Shown: piece by piece, positions 8,432 to 19,800 of the stretch | Layout: each line of letters starts with the position of its first letter | How positions within the stretch are numbered: the first letter of the stretch is position 1 | Virus record (IMG/VR): IMGVR_UViG_3300021389_000008 | Coordinates: 31,967 to 95,966 of that record | Direction: 5' to 3' (one strand) | Source of the DNA: a virus | DNA: 64,000 nt | Made by a program: the position numbers and the translations under genes | Notes under the pieces: generated by a model | The model's input: only the letters and a program-made list of their open reading frames with translations | Told to the model about the DNA's origin: nothing | Database searches by the model: none

Positions 8432-9550
8432 TTATGTTTTACTAAACTGTGCAGTTGGAACAGATTGGTGAATCTTCTCTACAGTGCCACTATCATTGAC
8501 ATACACTTTATCTAGTTTCTTTATTTGGTTTCCATCATTTACATATATCCCTTTAACTTTAGCGATCGGCCCAATACTTCTAGTTGTACTATAATCTTGT
8601 TGGTATATGTAAGGTTGCTGTACTTGGTATGCAACTTGATATGTAACTTGGTATGTAGTGGGTTGTCTAGCATTAGCAATATAAGGTTGTTGTGCATTCG
8701 CAATATACGGATAAGGTTGTTGTGTTATCCTAATAACAGGGGTGTTATATGCCCTCTGTAAAATGTAAGGTGTCTGTGCATTAGCAATGTAAGGTGTCTG
8801 TGCATTTACAGGATTCCTATATGTAAATGGACTCCTATTCTGATACGTAAACGGTGTTTGTGCATTAGCAACTGCAGTACTAGGTTGTCTATGTTGATAG
8901 GTGAACGGTGTCTGTGCATCAGCAGTAAATGGATACGTTTGTATCGCTGGTTGTTGATGATTATAATTCCTATCTGATATTACAGGGTATGTAGTAGGTT
9001 GTCTAGCATTAGCAATATAAGGTTGTCTAGCTTCTCTAGTATATGTAAACGGGGTTTGTCCTTGTCGTGCATATGTGAATGGATGTCTATAAGACACCTG
9101 TGTTTGTGCAACACCTTGTCTAGAATACGTTGTCGGGTGTTGATATGCAACTTGATATATAGCAGGTTGTCTATGTTGATAAGTAGACGGTTGCTGTGAA
9201 GTAGTCGGACTCTGAAGCTGATACGTAGAAGGTTGTTGGTTTATATACGGAGCATTTTGTTGTATAGATACCTGTATTTCTTTTTGTGCAGTTCTAGAAT
9301 ATGTAAATGGACTCTGATAAGTCGTCTGTGCTTGAGCATTTGTAGTATATGGGTAAGTACCGATAACAGGTGTCCTATAACTAGCAGGGTGTTGATACGT
9401 AACCTGATAATCTTGCTGTCCGATAGCAGGATATGAATACGTAGCTGGTTGTTGTGCTATAGCAGGTACAGGTCTTTGCCCTTCAGTTTCCACATTCAAC
9501 GTTTGTTGGAATGTGAAAGGGTTATTTTGTTGTGTAAATCCTATAGCCAT
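8432..9550 (-). CDS. Tyr/Gln-rich repeat virion protein (372 aa)
   Basis: It begins MAIGFTQQNNPFTFQQTLNV. Residues about 25-330 consist of short units such as QPATYSYPAIGQ, TPFTYQHRQPS, QQPYIANARQPTTYQV and SPFTYRNPVNAQ. The C-terminal 40 residues carry two copies of a YVND motif (GIYVNDGNQIKKL, then KVYVNDSGTVEKI). That type of tail is common in phage fiber proteins and is the likely anchoring or trimer end. It follows the 536-aa protein closely (one base between stop and start). No known family is recognised. It shares its repeat vocabulary with the neighbours, so duplication and recombination are likely. Confidence 0.8.
   Translation of the reverse strand: MAIGFTQQNNPFTFQQTLNVETEGQRPVPAIAQQPATYSYPAIGQQDYQVTYQHPASYRTPVIGTYPYTTNAQAQTTYQSPFTYSRTAQKEIQVSIQQNAPYINQQPSTYQLQSPTTSQQPSTYQHRQPAIYQVAYQHPTTYSRQGVAQTQVSYRHPFTYARQGQTPFTYTREARQPYIANARQPTTYPVISDRNYNHQQPAIQTYPFTADAQTPFTYQHRQPSTAVANAQTPFTYQNRSPFTYRNPVNAQTPYIANAQTPYILQRAYNTPVIRITQQPYPYIANAQQPYIANARQPTTYQVTYQVAYQVQQPYIYQQDYSTTRSIGPIAKVKGIYVNDGNQIKKLDKVYVNDSGTVEKIHQSVPTAQFSKT
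8590..9470 (-). repeat. In-frame degenerate coding repeats, Tyr/Gln-rich
   Basis: Short units of 8-12 codons (xPFTY, QPSTY, QPYIANAR) recur across this stretch in the 372-aa protein. DNA copies are less regular than at 1-880, but the same motif words are used. Confidence 0.75.
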
Positions 9551-9551
9551 C

Positions 9552-11162
9552 TTAATAGAACCTCAATCGTTTAGGGGCATTCAATACTGTGTAACCTTGA
9601 ACAGATGATGGTAGTCCTCCACCAACAATCCAATTCACCCCTTGAATATCATATATTCCTTGAGTTGGGCCTTGGACATTGACTGCTTGCATATATATTA
9701 CTGGTATTCCACCGATATGATTCCATGTATTGGAGCTATAACTCCAGTAAGCATATTCTATCCTATTCCACTGACCAGTAGCATTTAATCTCATAGGTTG
9801 ACTTGGTTTTAATTGTATATGATTATTCACAGATGGGTCATGTGAGTACAATCCAGTCCAAGGCATTGTTCCACCCATTCTTTGAGTTGTCTTCCAAGTT
9901 GGTGATACGCCTGGTGTCGCTTGACCCGCTAGCGCCTGAGCGGGTACGCCAACGGTCGGCGGTAAGTAAGCACCTGTTGCGCCATTTTGAGGGGAACCAC
10001 TGTTAGTATTACCATCAACACCTGCTGGAGCATAGTATGTCCCAAGTGGGGCACCCATAGCGGCATATAGGTCTGTTCCGACTAGTCCCCCATACGAATA
10101 ACTTTGGAAATTTCCTGTACCATGGAAATATTCTCCAATTATAGGGTCGGGATAATTATATGAGACTGCTAATTGGTTTTGTCCTGAAGCAGGAACCTGA
10201 TTTGGTTGTTGATATATGTAAGGTTGTTGTAATTGGGTTTGATAACTTGCTTGGTAATTACCAGTCGCTGTATATATCACTGGTCTTTGAGCAATTGCTT
10301 GTGTAGTGAACTGATATGATGCTGGTTGTCTAAACCCATAATTAGCTTGCACCTGAGCAATATAAGGTGATTGAGCTTGCACACTCGCCTGGGCGTTTGC
10401 TTGATATGTGTATTCTTGTATTGCTGGTTGTTGTGCAATAACTTGATATGTAGCATTCACCGCTGTTTGTCTACTTGCAATTGAAGGATTAGCATTATCA
10501 ATCGTAGTTTGTCTATTTGCAATTACAGGATGTCTGTAAGACGCTGGTTGTTGAGCAGTGTTTTGTCTATTTGCAATGTACGGATATGTATAAGGTTGTT
10601 GTGTTTGTGCTACATATTGTCCATTAGCAATGTACGGATACGGTTGCTGGGCATTAGCAGTATACTGATACGTTGTTTGATTGGTATACGTAAACGGTAT
10701 CTGTTTATTAACTTGGTTTTGATAAGGTTGTTGTGCAATAACAGGATTCTGATACGGAATATTACCCTGTAGGTTATAGATACTAGGTTGCCTTGCATTA
10801 GCAATATAAGGTGTTTGAATCTGATTTTGATACGTACTCGGTTGTCTAGCGCTAGCGATATATGGTTGTTGACCATTCACTGGATTTCTATACGTACTAG
10901 GTTGTTGATTTACATAAGTAGAGGGTTGTCTACCTTGTCCAACATATGTAGCAGGAACTTGATGATTATATGGTGCTGGCGTTCGACCCTGTCTAGCATA
11001 GGTGAATGGACTTCTATTAGAATATGTAAAGGGTACTTGTTGATTGGCAGGCTGACGAGCTATACGTTGTCTTATGATTGGTGCTGTACCAGTTGCAATA
11101 GCTTGTCCTTGATACGGTTGTTGTATCGTAGAGCCAATGTTTATATAAATTTCATCTGCCAT
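9552..11162 (-). CDS. Tyr/Gln/Asn-rich repeat virion protein with unique C-terminal domain (536 aa)
   Basis: Residues 1-20 are MADEIYINIGSTIQQPYQGQ. Residues 20-335 are the same family of repeats (QPYIASARQPSTYQN, TPYIANARQPS, QQPYPYIANGQ, QANAQASVQAQSPYIAQ). From about residue 340 a non-repetitive, Gly/Trp/Tyr-rich domain follows (GEYFHGTGNFQSYSYGGLVG, then MGGTMPWTGLYSHDP, then WNRIEYAYWSYSSNTWN). This could be a carbohydrate-binding or enzymatic head, but I do not recognise it. The start lies in a sequence overlapping the upstream stop, with no clear ribosome site, so coupling to the 831-aa fiber is likely. Confidence 0.8.
   Translation of the reverse strand: MADEIYINIGSTIQQPYQGQAIATGTAPIIRQRIARQPANQQVPFTYSNRSPFTYARQGRTPAPYNHQVPATYVGQGRQPSTYVNQQPSTYRNPVNGQQPYIASARQPSTYQNQIQTPYIANARQPSIYNLQGNIPYQNPVIAQQPYQNQVNKQIPFTYTNQTTYQYTANAQQPYPYIANGQYVAQTQQPYTYPYIANRQNTAQQPASYRHPVIANRQTTIDNANPSIASRQTAVNATYQVIAQQPAIQEYTYQANAQASVQAQSPYIAQVQANYGFRQPASYQFTTQAIAQRPVIYTATGNYQASYQTQLQQPYIYQQPNQVPASGQNQLAVSYNYPDPIIGEYFHGTGNFQSYSYGGLVGTDLYAAMGAPLGTYYAPAGVDGNTNSGSPQNGATGAYLPPTVGVPAQALAGQATPGVSPTWKTTQRMGGTMPWTGLYSHDPSVNNHIQLKPSQPMRLNATGQWNRIEYAYWSYSSNTWNHIGGIPVIYMQAVNVQGPTQGIYDIQGVNWIVGGGLPSSVQGYTVLNAPKRLRFY
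10200..11060 (-). repeat. In-frame degenerate coding repeats, Tyr/Gln/Asn-rich
   Basis: This is the third block of the same repeat type, inside the 536-aa protein. Words such as QPYIANAR, QPSTYRN and SPFTYAR recur. At DNA level several units match the block at 1-880 closely, for example gcaatgtacggatacggttg. Confidence 0.75.
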
Positions 11163-11163
11163 A

Positions 11164-13659
11164 TCATATCACAAACCATAGATGACCACTACTAGTACTT
11201 CCGACTGCTGTAGGTGCGCTACTTGTTATTTCATAATCTAATGCCAAATCTATTCTCCCATCGGTAGTGGTATTGTCACCACCATCAGCGTTATCGTTAT
11301 ATGATAATTTAATACCATTATTATATGTAGGTGTTCCGTTTGAGACCTTTAATGTGTCTGCAACTCTATTGTCTGTGAAATATACAAAGTCGCTGGTCTC
11401 TTGTACAGAACTTGTAGTTGTACTTTGGTCGCCTGGCACCCAAGAAGAACCACTCCACACTAGTACCTGACCATTGCCTGCACCAGCAGAAACATTACTT
11501 AGGTCTTCTATACTAGCAGCACCAATTCTTCCGTCTGCTCTGGCATCTGCTCTTGCGTTTGTAAAGTACAGATTGGTTTCTTCTGTTATCCCTGAAGTTT
11601 TAAGTGTAATATTTGCACTACCATCGAATGATTGACCTGAAATACTTCTTGCAGTAGCAAGTGTAGTTGCTGTGGCTGCATTACCGCTTGTATCTTGATT
11701 ACCTGTAGTGTTTACGCCAGGAAGGTTAATAGCTTGTGTACCATCGAATGACACTCCACCAATATTTCTTGCAGTTTCCAATGCTGTAGCAGTAGCTGCG
11801 TTACCAGTAGTGTCTTGATTACCTTGAGCGTTTACGCCAGGCAAATTGATATTTGCACTACCATCAAAAGATACACCACCAAGAGTTCTTGCAGTTGCTA
11901 AAGTTGTCGCTGTTGAAGCGTTTCCGTTCAATTCACCATAGAAATTTGTTGAGTAGACTTTCGCCCACTTCTTAGTATCTGAACCTAAATCATATGTATT
12001 ATTATCATCTGGCATGATATCTGAATCAACATCAGCACCAAAAACAATATTGTCTGTGTCTGCATCACCTAGTGTTATGTCACCGTTTGCAGTAATACTT
12101 CCAGTAGCAGTAATGTTACCACCAACATTTAAATTCTTTGCGATTGCAACACCACCATCAACAATCAAAGCACCACTTGACAAAGATGAAGATTGTGTAG
12201 TGTTGTTTAAATTTGTTACACCAGTTACGTCTAGTATGTTTGATAATGTTGTAGCACCTGTAACACCAAGTGTACCGCTCAAGGATGCATTACTTAAAGA
12301 TGTATCTCCTGTAACTCCTAGAGTTCCACCTACAGTTGTGTTTCCTGTAACTCCTAGAGTTCCACCTACAGTTGTGTTTCCTGTAACACCCAATGTACTT
12401 GATAATGTTGCAGCGCCTGTAACTCCTAATGTACTTGATAATGTTGTAGCGCCTGTAACTCCTAAAGTTCCGCCTATTAATGCGTTAGTAGAGATGTTTG
12501 CACTACCGTTAAGGTCTAAATCACCATCGATTGTAGTACCGTCTAGTGTTGTAGCACCATCAACATCCAGCGTTCCTGTCATTGATGTATTACCAGCAAC
12601 ACTTAAATCTGCTCGTAATGTTGTGTTATTAAGAACGTCTAGTGTCGAATCGATATCTGTAGCACCATCAATGTTAACACTTCCACTTAATACTGAGTTA
12701 CCATCTACTTGTAGATTTGCAGCAAAGTCGGCATTCCCACCGACAAATAATTTCTTTTTGATTCCAACACCACCATCAACAATCAAAGCACCTGTTGAAA
12801 TACTTGAAGATTCTGTCGTGTTGTTTAAATTTGTTATACCAGTTACATCTAATGAACTAGATAATGTTGAAGCACCTTGAACACCAAATGTGCCTCCAAC
12901 TGTTGTATTACCTGTGACACCAAGTGTACCACCAAACGTACCAGCATCGCCGACACTCAAGTCTCCAGTAAGTGTTGCATCAATACCAGCGTAATCACCA
13001 CCAGTAATTGTAGCACCACTACCATCTGTAAGTGTTGGAGATGTTAATGTACCTCCAGTATGGACGGTTACATCACCATTGATTTTTGTCTTACCTTCTA
13101 ACTGAATTTTGATATCAGAACTTTCACGAGAGGTTACCCTAGGGTCAACCTCACCGTTAATGATAACACCTTTTGAGTTATTATTATAGATATCACCTGT
13201 AGCAGTGGTAGACCAAAAACCTGTTGTTGAACCAGCGGCATCTGTTCCTAAGTATGAACCTGTGAATGAGAAAACGGTTACTTCATCGCCGACTGAAGCA
13301 GCAGACTGTAACTGGATTGAATTGTAAGTAGTTGCGTTAAGTATACCAAATCCACCGATAGAATATTCACTAGAAAAGTTCTTTTGTATACCATTGACAT
13401 ACACTTGAACTCTATTAGCTTTAAATTCTAACTCGTGATTTGCAACATCATTACCACTAAACGTGGTTTGACCTGCTGTTGCAACGAAGCGATATTCTTG
13501 GAAAAAGAATGCTTTATCTTCAATACTATTAACTGCATCGACAAGAGTTTCTTGACTCTCTGTTCTCAGACCACTTGTGTCTCCCATATCCGAAGATACT
13601 TCATTGAAGACTTGTCTGAATGTTTCTATAGTACTGTATTGGTCTACTTGTTTAGCCAT
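11164..13659 (-). CDS. Long tail fiber protein (831 aa)
   Basis: The N-terminal 180 residues (MAKQVDQYSTIETFRQVFNE, then EYRFVATAGQTTFSGND, then VQVYVNGIQKNF) look like the baseplate-attachment part of marine T4-like fibers. Residues about 215-510 are a beta-helical-type shaft of repeated TLGVTGNTTVGG, ATTLSSTLGVTG and ALIVDGGVGI units. Residues 560-680 carry ITATG-SITANGDITLGDAD and three NAATATTLATARTIGG-like repeats. The C-terminus is RADARADGRIGAASIEDLSN plus an unrelated end. It overlaps the 70-aa gene by eight bases. It is the most proximal fiber to the baseplate genes and may be the first link of the fiber network. Confidence 0.8.
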   Translation of the reverse strand: MAKQVDQYSTIETFRQVFNEVSSDMGDTSGLRTESQETLVDAVNSIEDKAFFFQEYRFVATAGQTTFSGNDVANHELEFKANRVQVYVNGIQKNFSSEYSIGGFGILNATTYNSIQLQSAASVGDEVTVFSFTGSYLGTDAAGSTTGFWSTTATGDIYNNNSKGVIINGEVDPRVTSRESSDIKIQLEGKTKINGDVTVHTGGTLTSPTLTDGSGATITGGDYAGIDATLTGDLSVGDAGTFGGTLGVTGNTTVGGTFGVQGASTLSSSLDVTGITNLNNTTESSSISTGALIVDGGVGIKKKLFVGGNADFAANLQVDGNSVLSGSVNIDGATDIDSTLDVLNNTTLRADLSVAGNTSMTGTLDVDGATTLDGTTIDGDLDLNGSANISTNALIGGTLGVTGATTLSSTLGVTGAATLSSTLGVTGNTTVGGTLGVTGNTTVGGTLGVTGDTSLSNASLSGTLGVTGATTLSNILDVTGVTNLNNTTQSSSLSSGALIVDGGVAIAKNLNVGGNITATGSITANGDITLGDADTDNIVFGADVDSDIMPDDNNTYDLGSDTKKWAKVYSTNFYGELNGNASTATTLATARTLGGVSFDGSANINLPGVNAQGNQDTTGNAATATALETARNIGGVSFDGTQAINLPGVNTTGNQDTSGNAATATTLATARSISGQSFDGSANITLKTSGITEETNLYFTNARADARADGRIGAASIEDLSNVSAGAGNGQVLVWSGSSWVPGDQSTTTSSVQETSDFVYFTDNRVADTLKVSNGTPTYNNGIKLSYNDNADGGDNTTTDGRIDLALDYEITSSAPTAVGSTSSGHLWFVI

Positions 13660-13864
13660 GAATTTTATCTACCAGTTGTGTTAATAATGTTTTAATATCT
13701 GAAACATCTTTCTTTAAATTATTTATCTCTTCTACTTGTCTTTTGAAGCTTTCTTTCCTAAGTTTTTGCGCCCTATAAGCATTAATATCAGTATTCACCA
13801 CAGCAGTAGATTCTGAATCTCTTGCTAATGATGAATGACCATCTACTTTCCAATATTCAGACAT
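13652..13864 (-). CDS. Small coiled-coil protein between fiber and DUF4815 genes (70 aa)
   Basis: I start it at the MSEYWKVDGHSS methionine (13864), because that ATG overlaps the stop of the large upstream gene as TAATG; a longer frame begins six codons earlier. Residues 35-65 (RKESFKRQVEEINNLKKDVS) predict a coiled coil. It may link the 2257-aa baseplate protein to the 831-aa fiber. No family is recognised. Confidence 0.65.
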   Translation of the reverse strand: MSEYWKVDGHSSLARDSESTAVVNTDINAYRAQKLRKESFKRQVEEINNLKKDVSDIKTLLTQLVDKIHG

Positions 13865-16800
13865 TATGCAAGTCCTAAACATCTAAGAGCAGATACCATA
13901 GGAATTACTGAAGTGTTTGTTGCTTTACCTACAATCTTAACTGAGAAAGCACTAAACTCTGGCAAGTCTTCGACTGACCATTCGTTTTCTTTAAAGTTTC
14001 TAGCATCCGACTCTACTGCAGTGTCTGGCGAACCATCACCATTAAAGTATGACCACCCTAAATCATCAAACGGTGTTGAGTCATCATTCTTCAGCACTTT
14101 ATATAGTACTTCAACACCTGTAGTTTCGGGTTTAAATACATCTGCAACAACTCTTAGAGATGTAGCAGGAGTTTTTAGATTGACTTTTCTAGTGATATAA
14201 ACCATTGCATTGTTATCACCATCGGGGTCTGTTGACGGGATATAATTAGTAACAGGACTTCCTGGCTCTCCAGGCACGTCTGCAGAAGTATCAATGTTGT
14301 TAATTCTATTCAATATCGCAATAGCACCAACTGTACCCACGTCTATGACTGGTGATATATTAGGTGTTGCTGATTGTAGTTGCAACGTACACGTAAAGGA
14401 TTTCGTACTTGCCATTTCATTTTGTTCATTGATTGGCGATGCAACAACACTTGATGTTCCAAAGTATGCGTTGTCATTTAGTGTAATGAAATCTTGTGTT
14501 GAGTTCTTATCATATGCGTTCCCACCTTGGTTATAACCTTCAGGCGAATCCATAGGTGTTCTAGTTACTGCAGCCAAAACTCTTGTCAATGGCGGAATAA
14601 CATTCGGAATCATTGTGTGTATAGAATCGTAGTAGTAGTTTCTTGTTGCAAAAGAATTCGAACCACCACCTACTGTAGATTCCAAGGCACCATAACTTGA
14701 TTTTAAATCATATGATGATAGGTCGGGTACTATTGTGAATGCATCGATTTCTATATTACTAATAGTACTATATCCAAGAGTTCTATTCAACTCTTCGATT
14801 GGGAACCCACCTAGAGTATCACCAACCTTATCGATAACTATTGTACAATCCGCTGTTCCACCATCAAAGTCTGTGAATGTTAAAGTGTTACCAACAGCAT
14901 GTCCTTCGCCAGGGTTCGTAATAGTAGAACTAGTGATGTTATTGTTTACAACTACAATTTCTACAGAACAACCAGTACCACTACCAGTTGTACTTGTTTG
15001 TTGTACAGTATATGTACCAGCACTTGGTGTTCCCGATACACTAGGTGTTGCAATTCGTAATACACCATTTAATGCATTACCTGTTATGCCACTTAGAATA
15101 ACATTTGAATCTGACTTATACATACCATGTGAGTAGTTATATACCTTCACATAGTTTTTACCAATGTATGTTTCAATCGGGTTCGATTGCAGTTTTGTAG
15201 TTGGTAATGCATCATTTTCAAATACCAATTTTGGTGTTTTTGATTGGTTAAATACAGCCCTTTTGATTGTAAACTTGAGGTCATCTTCCTGTGTAGCAGT
15301 CCATGTTGATGCGTTCTGTGATAAGAACAATGAACCAGCATATGGTTGTCCAGCAATTGTCTGACCTGTTGCAATATCTTTTTCACCCATTCTAGATATG
15401 AAAGCCTCATACTCATTTGAGTTAGAGTAAACTACAAAACAATACTCAACATCTTGTTGAAGGTATACTGGTGATTCAAAAGTAAATGTTGTCGCCTTGC
15501 TTCCATCTTGTGATATGTTGACAGCAGATGGGTTCAATGTTACCACTGAGAAAGGCATTACTATTTGGCCAGGATATCCATTAACCATGTTTCTAATTTC
15601 AACAGAAACTGGGATATGTGTATCTTTAGACTGGAAGAATACATCAATTCCAGTTGCAAAGGTACCACCTGATTGTTCCACTAGGAATGATTGAGCAAGT
15701 GGGTCACCCCATCCTCTTTCCATCTCGGGGAATTGAGGTGATATATTTCGACCCGTGAAATCTCGCCAAGTGTCTATGGGTTCATTTATGACTACAGGTT
15801 CTGGCGGTGACACTGGAACGGGCGGAACAAAAACAGGTGGCGGAGTTGTATCATTTGGTATTGGAATGAAAACAGGCGGTGATTGAATTACTGATATAAC
15901 AGGAACTTCAACCTCCACGATTCTTTCAATAATAACTTCTTCTATTAAAATCTGTGGTGGAAGTTCAATGTAAACTTCTCTAATAGGTGGTATTTCGGGA
16001 ATAGGCACTGGTGGTGCAACAGTATCCCAAGGCAAGATATTCGTCCTTTCGCCAGGTTTTGTAATCTGTCTTTCGCCACTTGTTCTTTCACGAATAACTC
16101 TACCATTTCTTGTAGATGTAACTTCAGTTTGAGTTGATGTTAAATGACCCTGAGCCTGATACATACCACTACCATGTGAATTAGGTGATGATATATTACT
16201 GTAACTTGAAGTAACTCTTAATTCTCTTTGACCAGTAGGGAATTTTCCGCCTGGCAAAAAGAAGTTCGCCTTCAGTTCACCATTTTTGTCTGTCTTTGAA
16301 ATTGATAGGACGGTTGTTCCACCATTATGTGAGTATGTAGAACTAGTAGGTGCGATGAAATCATCTATTCTTTCGTTATCAAAGAAGAAATAATGGAATG
16401 TATTTGGTTTTAAGTTTGTACAATGTATCGCAATAGTTCTAGCACGCATGAATGGTATAAGTGTTACACTTACAACTCTGTCATTTCTTGTTTCTACAAA
16501 GTCTTCAACAACACTTGTTGATACACCAGTTCTTGTTTGTGTTTCTACAGTCTCTGTAATCTCTCTTGTTACCTGAAATCCTGAAGTCCATTGACCATGT
16601 TGTGTTGGGTCTCCATTCCAAGAACCATTTGAAGTTGCTTGTACTTCAGTAGCAACCATTTCGGGTTTACCCGCCCATGTAGTCTGCCATTCGTTCCAAA
16701 CGGTTCCCATAGCATTTTTATTTTCAGACACAAGTGCATCGAAGTTACCTTCTCTATTAATTCTTACTTCTGGCAATTGGTCTCTGTCTTGCCAAATATC

Positions 16801-19800
16801 TGTTTCGGGTGTTAACTTAACATTACCAAAGAAACTGAATACGTGATATGGGTTGACATTGATATGTCTAGAGGCCTTATCATTTTGTGCTAAATTAATA
16901 GTTGTATATGGTAAGGTAATTAAATCCCCTGTCTTCTGATAATCAGAAGAAAGAGCAGTGTTTAAAGATATATCAAAGAACTGTGAGAAGTTCTTAGGTC
17001 TCATAGCACCAAGTTCAGTGTCAATAGCAACGTTATAGTCGGGATGGTTAACATCTCCAACTCTGTGTCCTTTAAAGTTATCAACTAAGAAACCTGACTT
17101 GAATCTATCGAATCCATCTGCATCTAGTATTTGTTTTGTTTGTGTGTCTTTTTCTAATAGAGAAAGAGATGTAATTCTTTCTAAGTTAGTCACACGGTTA
17201 TTAATCCTACCGATATCTTTCATCGTAAATCTACGATGGTCATGTGACCTTACTTTAACATTTTTTATACTAGAAGTATAAGCAGGAACCTGTAGTTCAA
17301 ATAACTCAATAGCATCATCTATACCTTTTGGTTTAGTTGGTGATAGTGAAGGTATCCCTACTGCAGTTTGGAATGTACCTGATTTGTGTAGATATACTTT
17401 ATCGGTTCTACCTACATAGAATTTTATATCACCAGTTACACTTGAGCCTGGAACTGGGGAATCATTTGTGATTGCATGTGTTTGTGTAATGCCAACTCTT
17501 GAGTCACTAAAGTTTCTACCTGTATCATAACCAAACGGAGCAAATACAGCACCAGTTGTATTATTTGATAAATCAATTGCGTTGGTTGGAGTTTTTGAAT
17601 TGTCTATTTTAAAATTAGAAGTTCCAAGAATCTGTCCAGCAACTGGTCTAAAGTCAATACAATCTGAAAGTTCAAATGTTCCATCGGGTTCTAAACCACC
17701 CAAGTCTATTCTATTGGGGGAATATACTGGTATGTCATCATAGTCGATTGACTTATATGATTCAACATCAAAATATTCTCCAGCAGCAGCAGAAAAATAA
17801 TCGAAACAAATAAGTAGTGGGCCGTTAGGAGCAGGTTCTCCAGTTTTTCTTGTTAGTTTTCCAAGGTCATAGTAACCATCTCTTTGACCATTATCAAAGA
17901 AGTATCTACTCTTAATATCTTCTGAACCTTGATGTACGTTTGATATAGTAACAGATGCACTTGATGATGCGCCAACAATTACCTCATTCTCAACAAATGA
18001 ACCACTAACCATTCTATAATGAGATATAGCACCACTACCAGCATAGTATACCAATATTGCACGTGCATTTGATGTCTGACCAACCAAAGTTTCGTATTGT
18101 GTAAATGTTCCAGTAACTGTACCAAAACTTGCATTCGGCATAACTGGTGCAGTTCCACCTTCGTATATTGCATGAATCTTATGAACGTCAGCAACACCTA
18201 GTGTAATTTCTTTATCATCATATGCAGTTCCATAATAACCATTAGCACTTCTAGGTTGAGTGACTTTAAGCAATCTTGATTTGTTTAGTGTTTTAGAACG
18301 AGATGTTGGAGAAGTCAACAATACTGTAGATGTAACTTTAAGAACCGCACCACTATTGTTTGCTAGTGTACATGTTAATTGATTACCAGTCACATTGGGA
18401 CTTAGGTCTTCGATGTCTAGTAAATCCCCAGCATCGAATGCGCCACTATCTGTAGATGCTTTTACCACTGCGATTGAGAAGTTATCTGTATTTCTAGCTT
18501 CGAAGGTTGCTTGAGAACCAGCACTAATAGTGAATGCACCACTGTTTATTGTTACTATGTGTTGTCTTCTTACTTTAACATTCTTACCAGTATGTTCAGC
18601 AACCCAATCTCTAGGCCATGCGTAGATAGCTGCAGTTTGGTCTTGTTTATGAATTCTAACTCTACGTCTTGTTACATTACCATTTGAGATTGGAGATACG
18701 CCAGTGTTGTCGGTACACTGAGCATTACTAGAATCTGTAACAGTTTGAATAACTCTTTCGTTGCCAGTACCATCAATGATGATGTCACCTTCTTTAAGTT
18801 CGGATGCGAATCTTGAACCAAATCCTGTTAGTGCGCCTTGTGCCGTTAATGAAATAGAACCTGATAAAGTATTGTCGGCATCTGCAACAGCATCACCAAC
18901 GAATGTTTGTAAAGTAGTATCTTTTGAAGCTTGTGTAACCCCACGAGTACGGTCTACGTTATAGGTTCTTGTCTCTGTAATTGTTCCTGTTGCACTTGTC
19001 TTACCTTTAGTGGATATAGTATCACCAGTATAGAAACCACCAGTAACATCGTGAATATATACAGTTGTGTTACTTGTGTTGTATGCGACAATACCTGTAC
19101 CAACTATTTGACCTGCTGAGTTTGTAGATACTATTTGGTCGCCTTCAGTAAATGTACCAGTAAATGTATTTGCTTTAACTTCAGTATACATTTTGATATC
19201 AAATAGATATATGTTCCAAATAGAAGTAGTTTGGTTATATTCACCACTTGAATCCGAAGCACCACTATGTAAGTCTACATTTCTAATACGTGCTTTACCA
19301 ATATGCTTTCCAGCAAAACTTGGCGACCCAGCATTAACGTTTGTTGAATTCTGTACAGTATCATACAAGTCCATATCACCATATCTTTCTTGACTTGCAT
19401 TTGTGCCTTCATTACCAAATTCTGGCAATCCATGTGCATTTGTGACTCTTAAAATATTACCTAATCTGACTGGTGTATTAGAACCAGCGAGTGTGACTGT
19501 TGACCTCGCTTTTGCAAAGTTTAGAGATGTTGTACCAATTTTATCAATCTCAAAACCTTTAACATACGCTTTACCTGGCGATATTTGCATAACAAATCTG
19601 TCTGCATCACCACCATATTGTTCAGTATAAAAACCATTATTTGTTGTGTTGTTTAGATGTTCTCTAAGACTATGTGTAAATTGATTAACAACAAAATCAC
19701 CGTTAGCATCAAATGTTCTTCGTGCTAATGTTTGTTCAATCTGACCATACTGCGGTCTACTGATTTTACTTTCGATGATACCACCATTAACTCTTGCAAG

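Noticed and set aside
1-11162. CRISPR array or other non-coding tandem repeats
   Set aside because: Repeats are in frame, vary at third codon positions and encode peptide words; no constant repeat with unique spacers.
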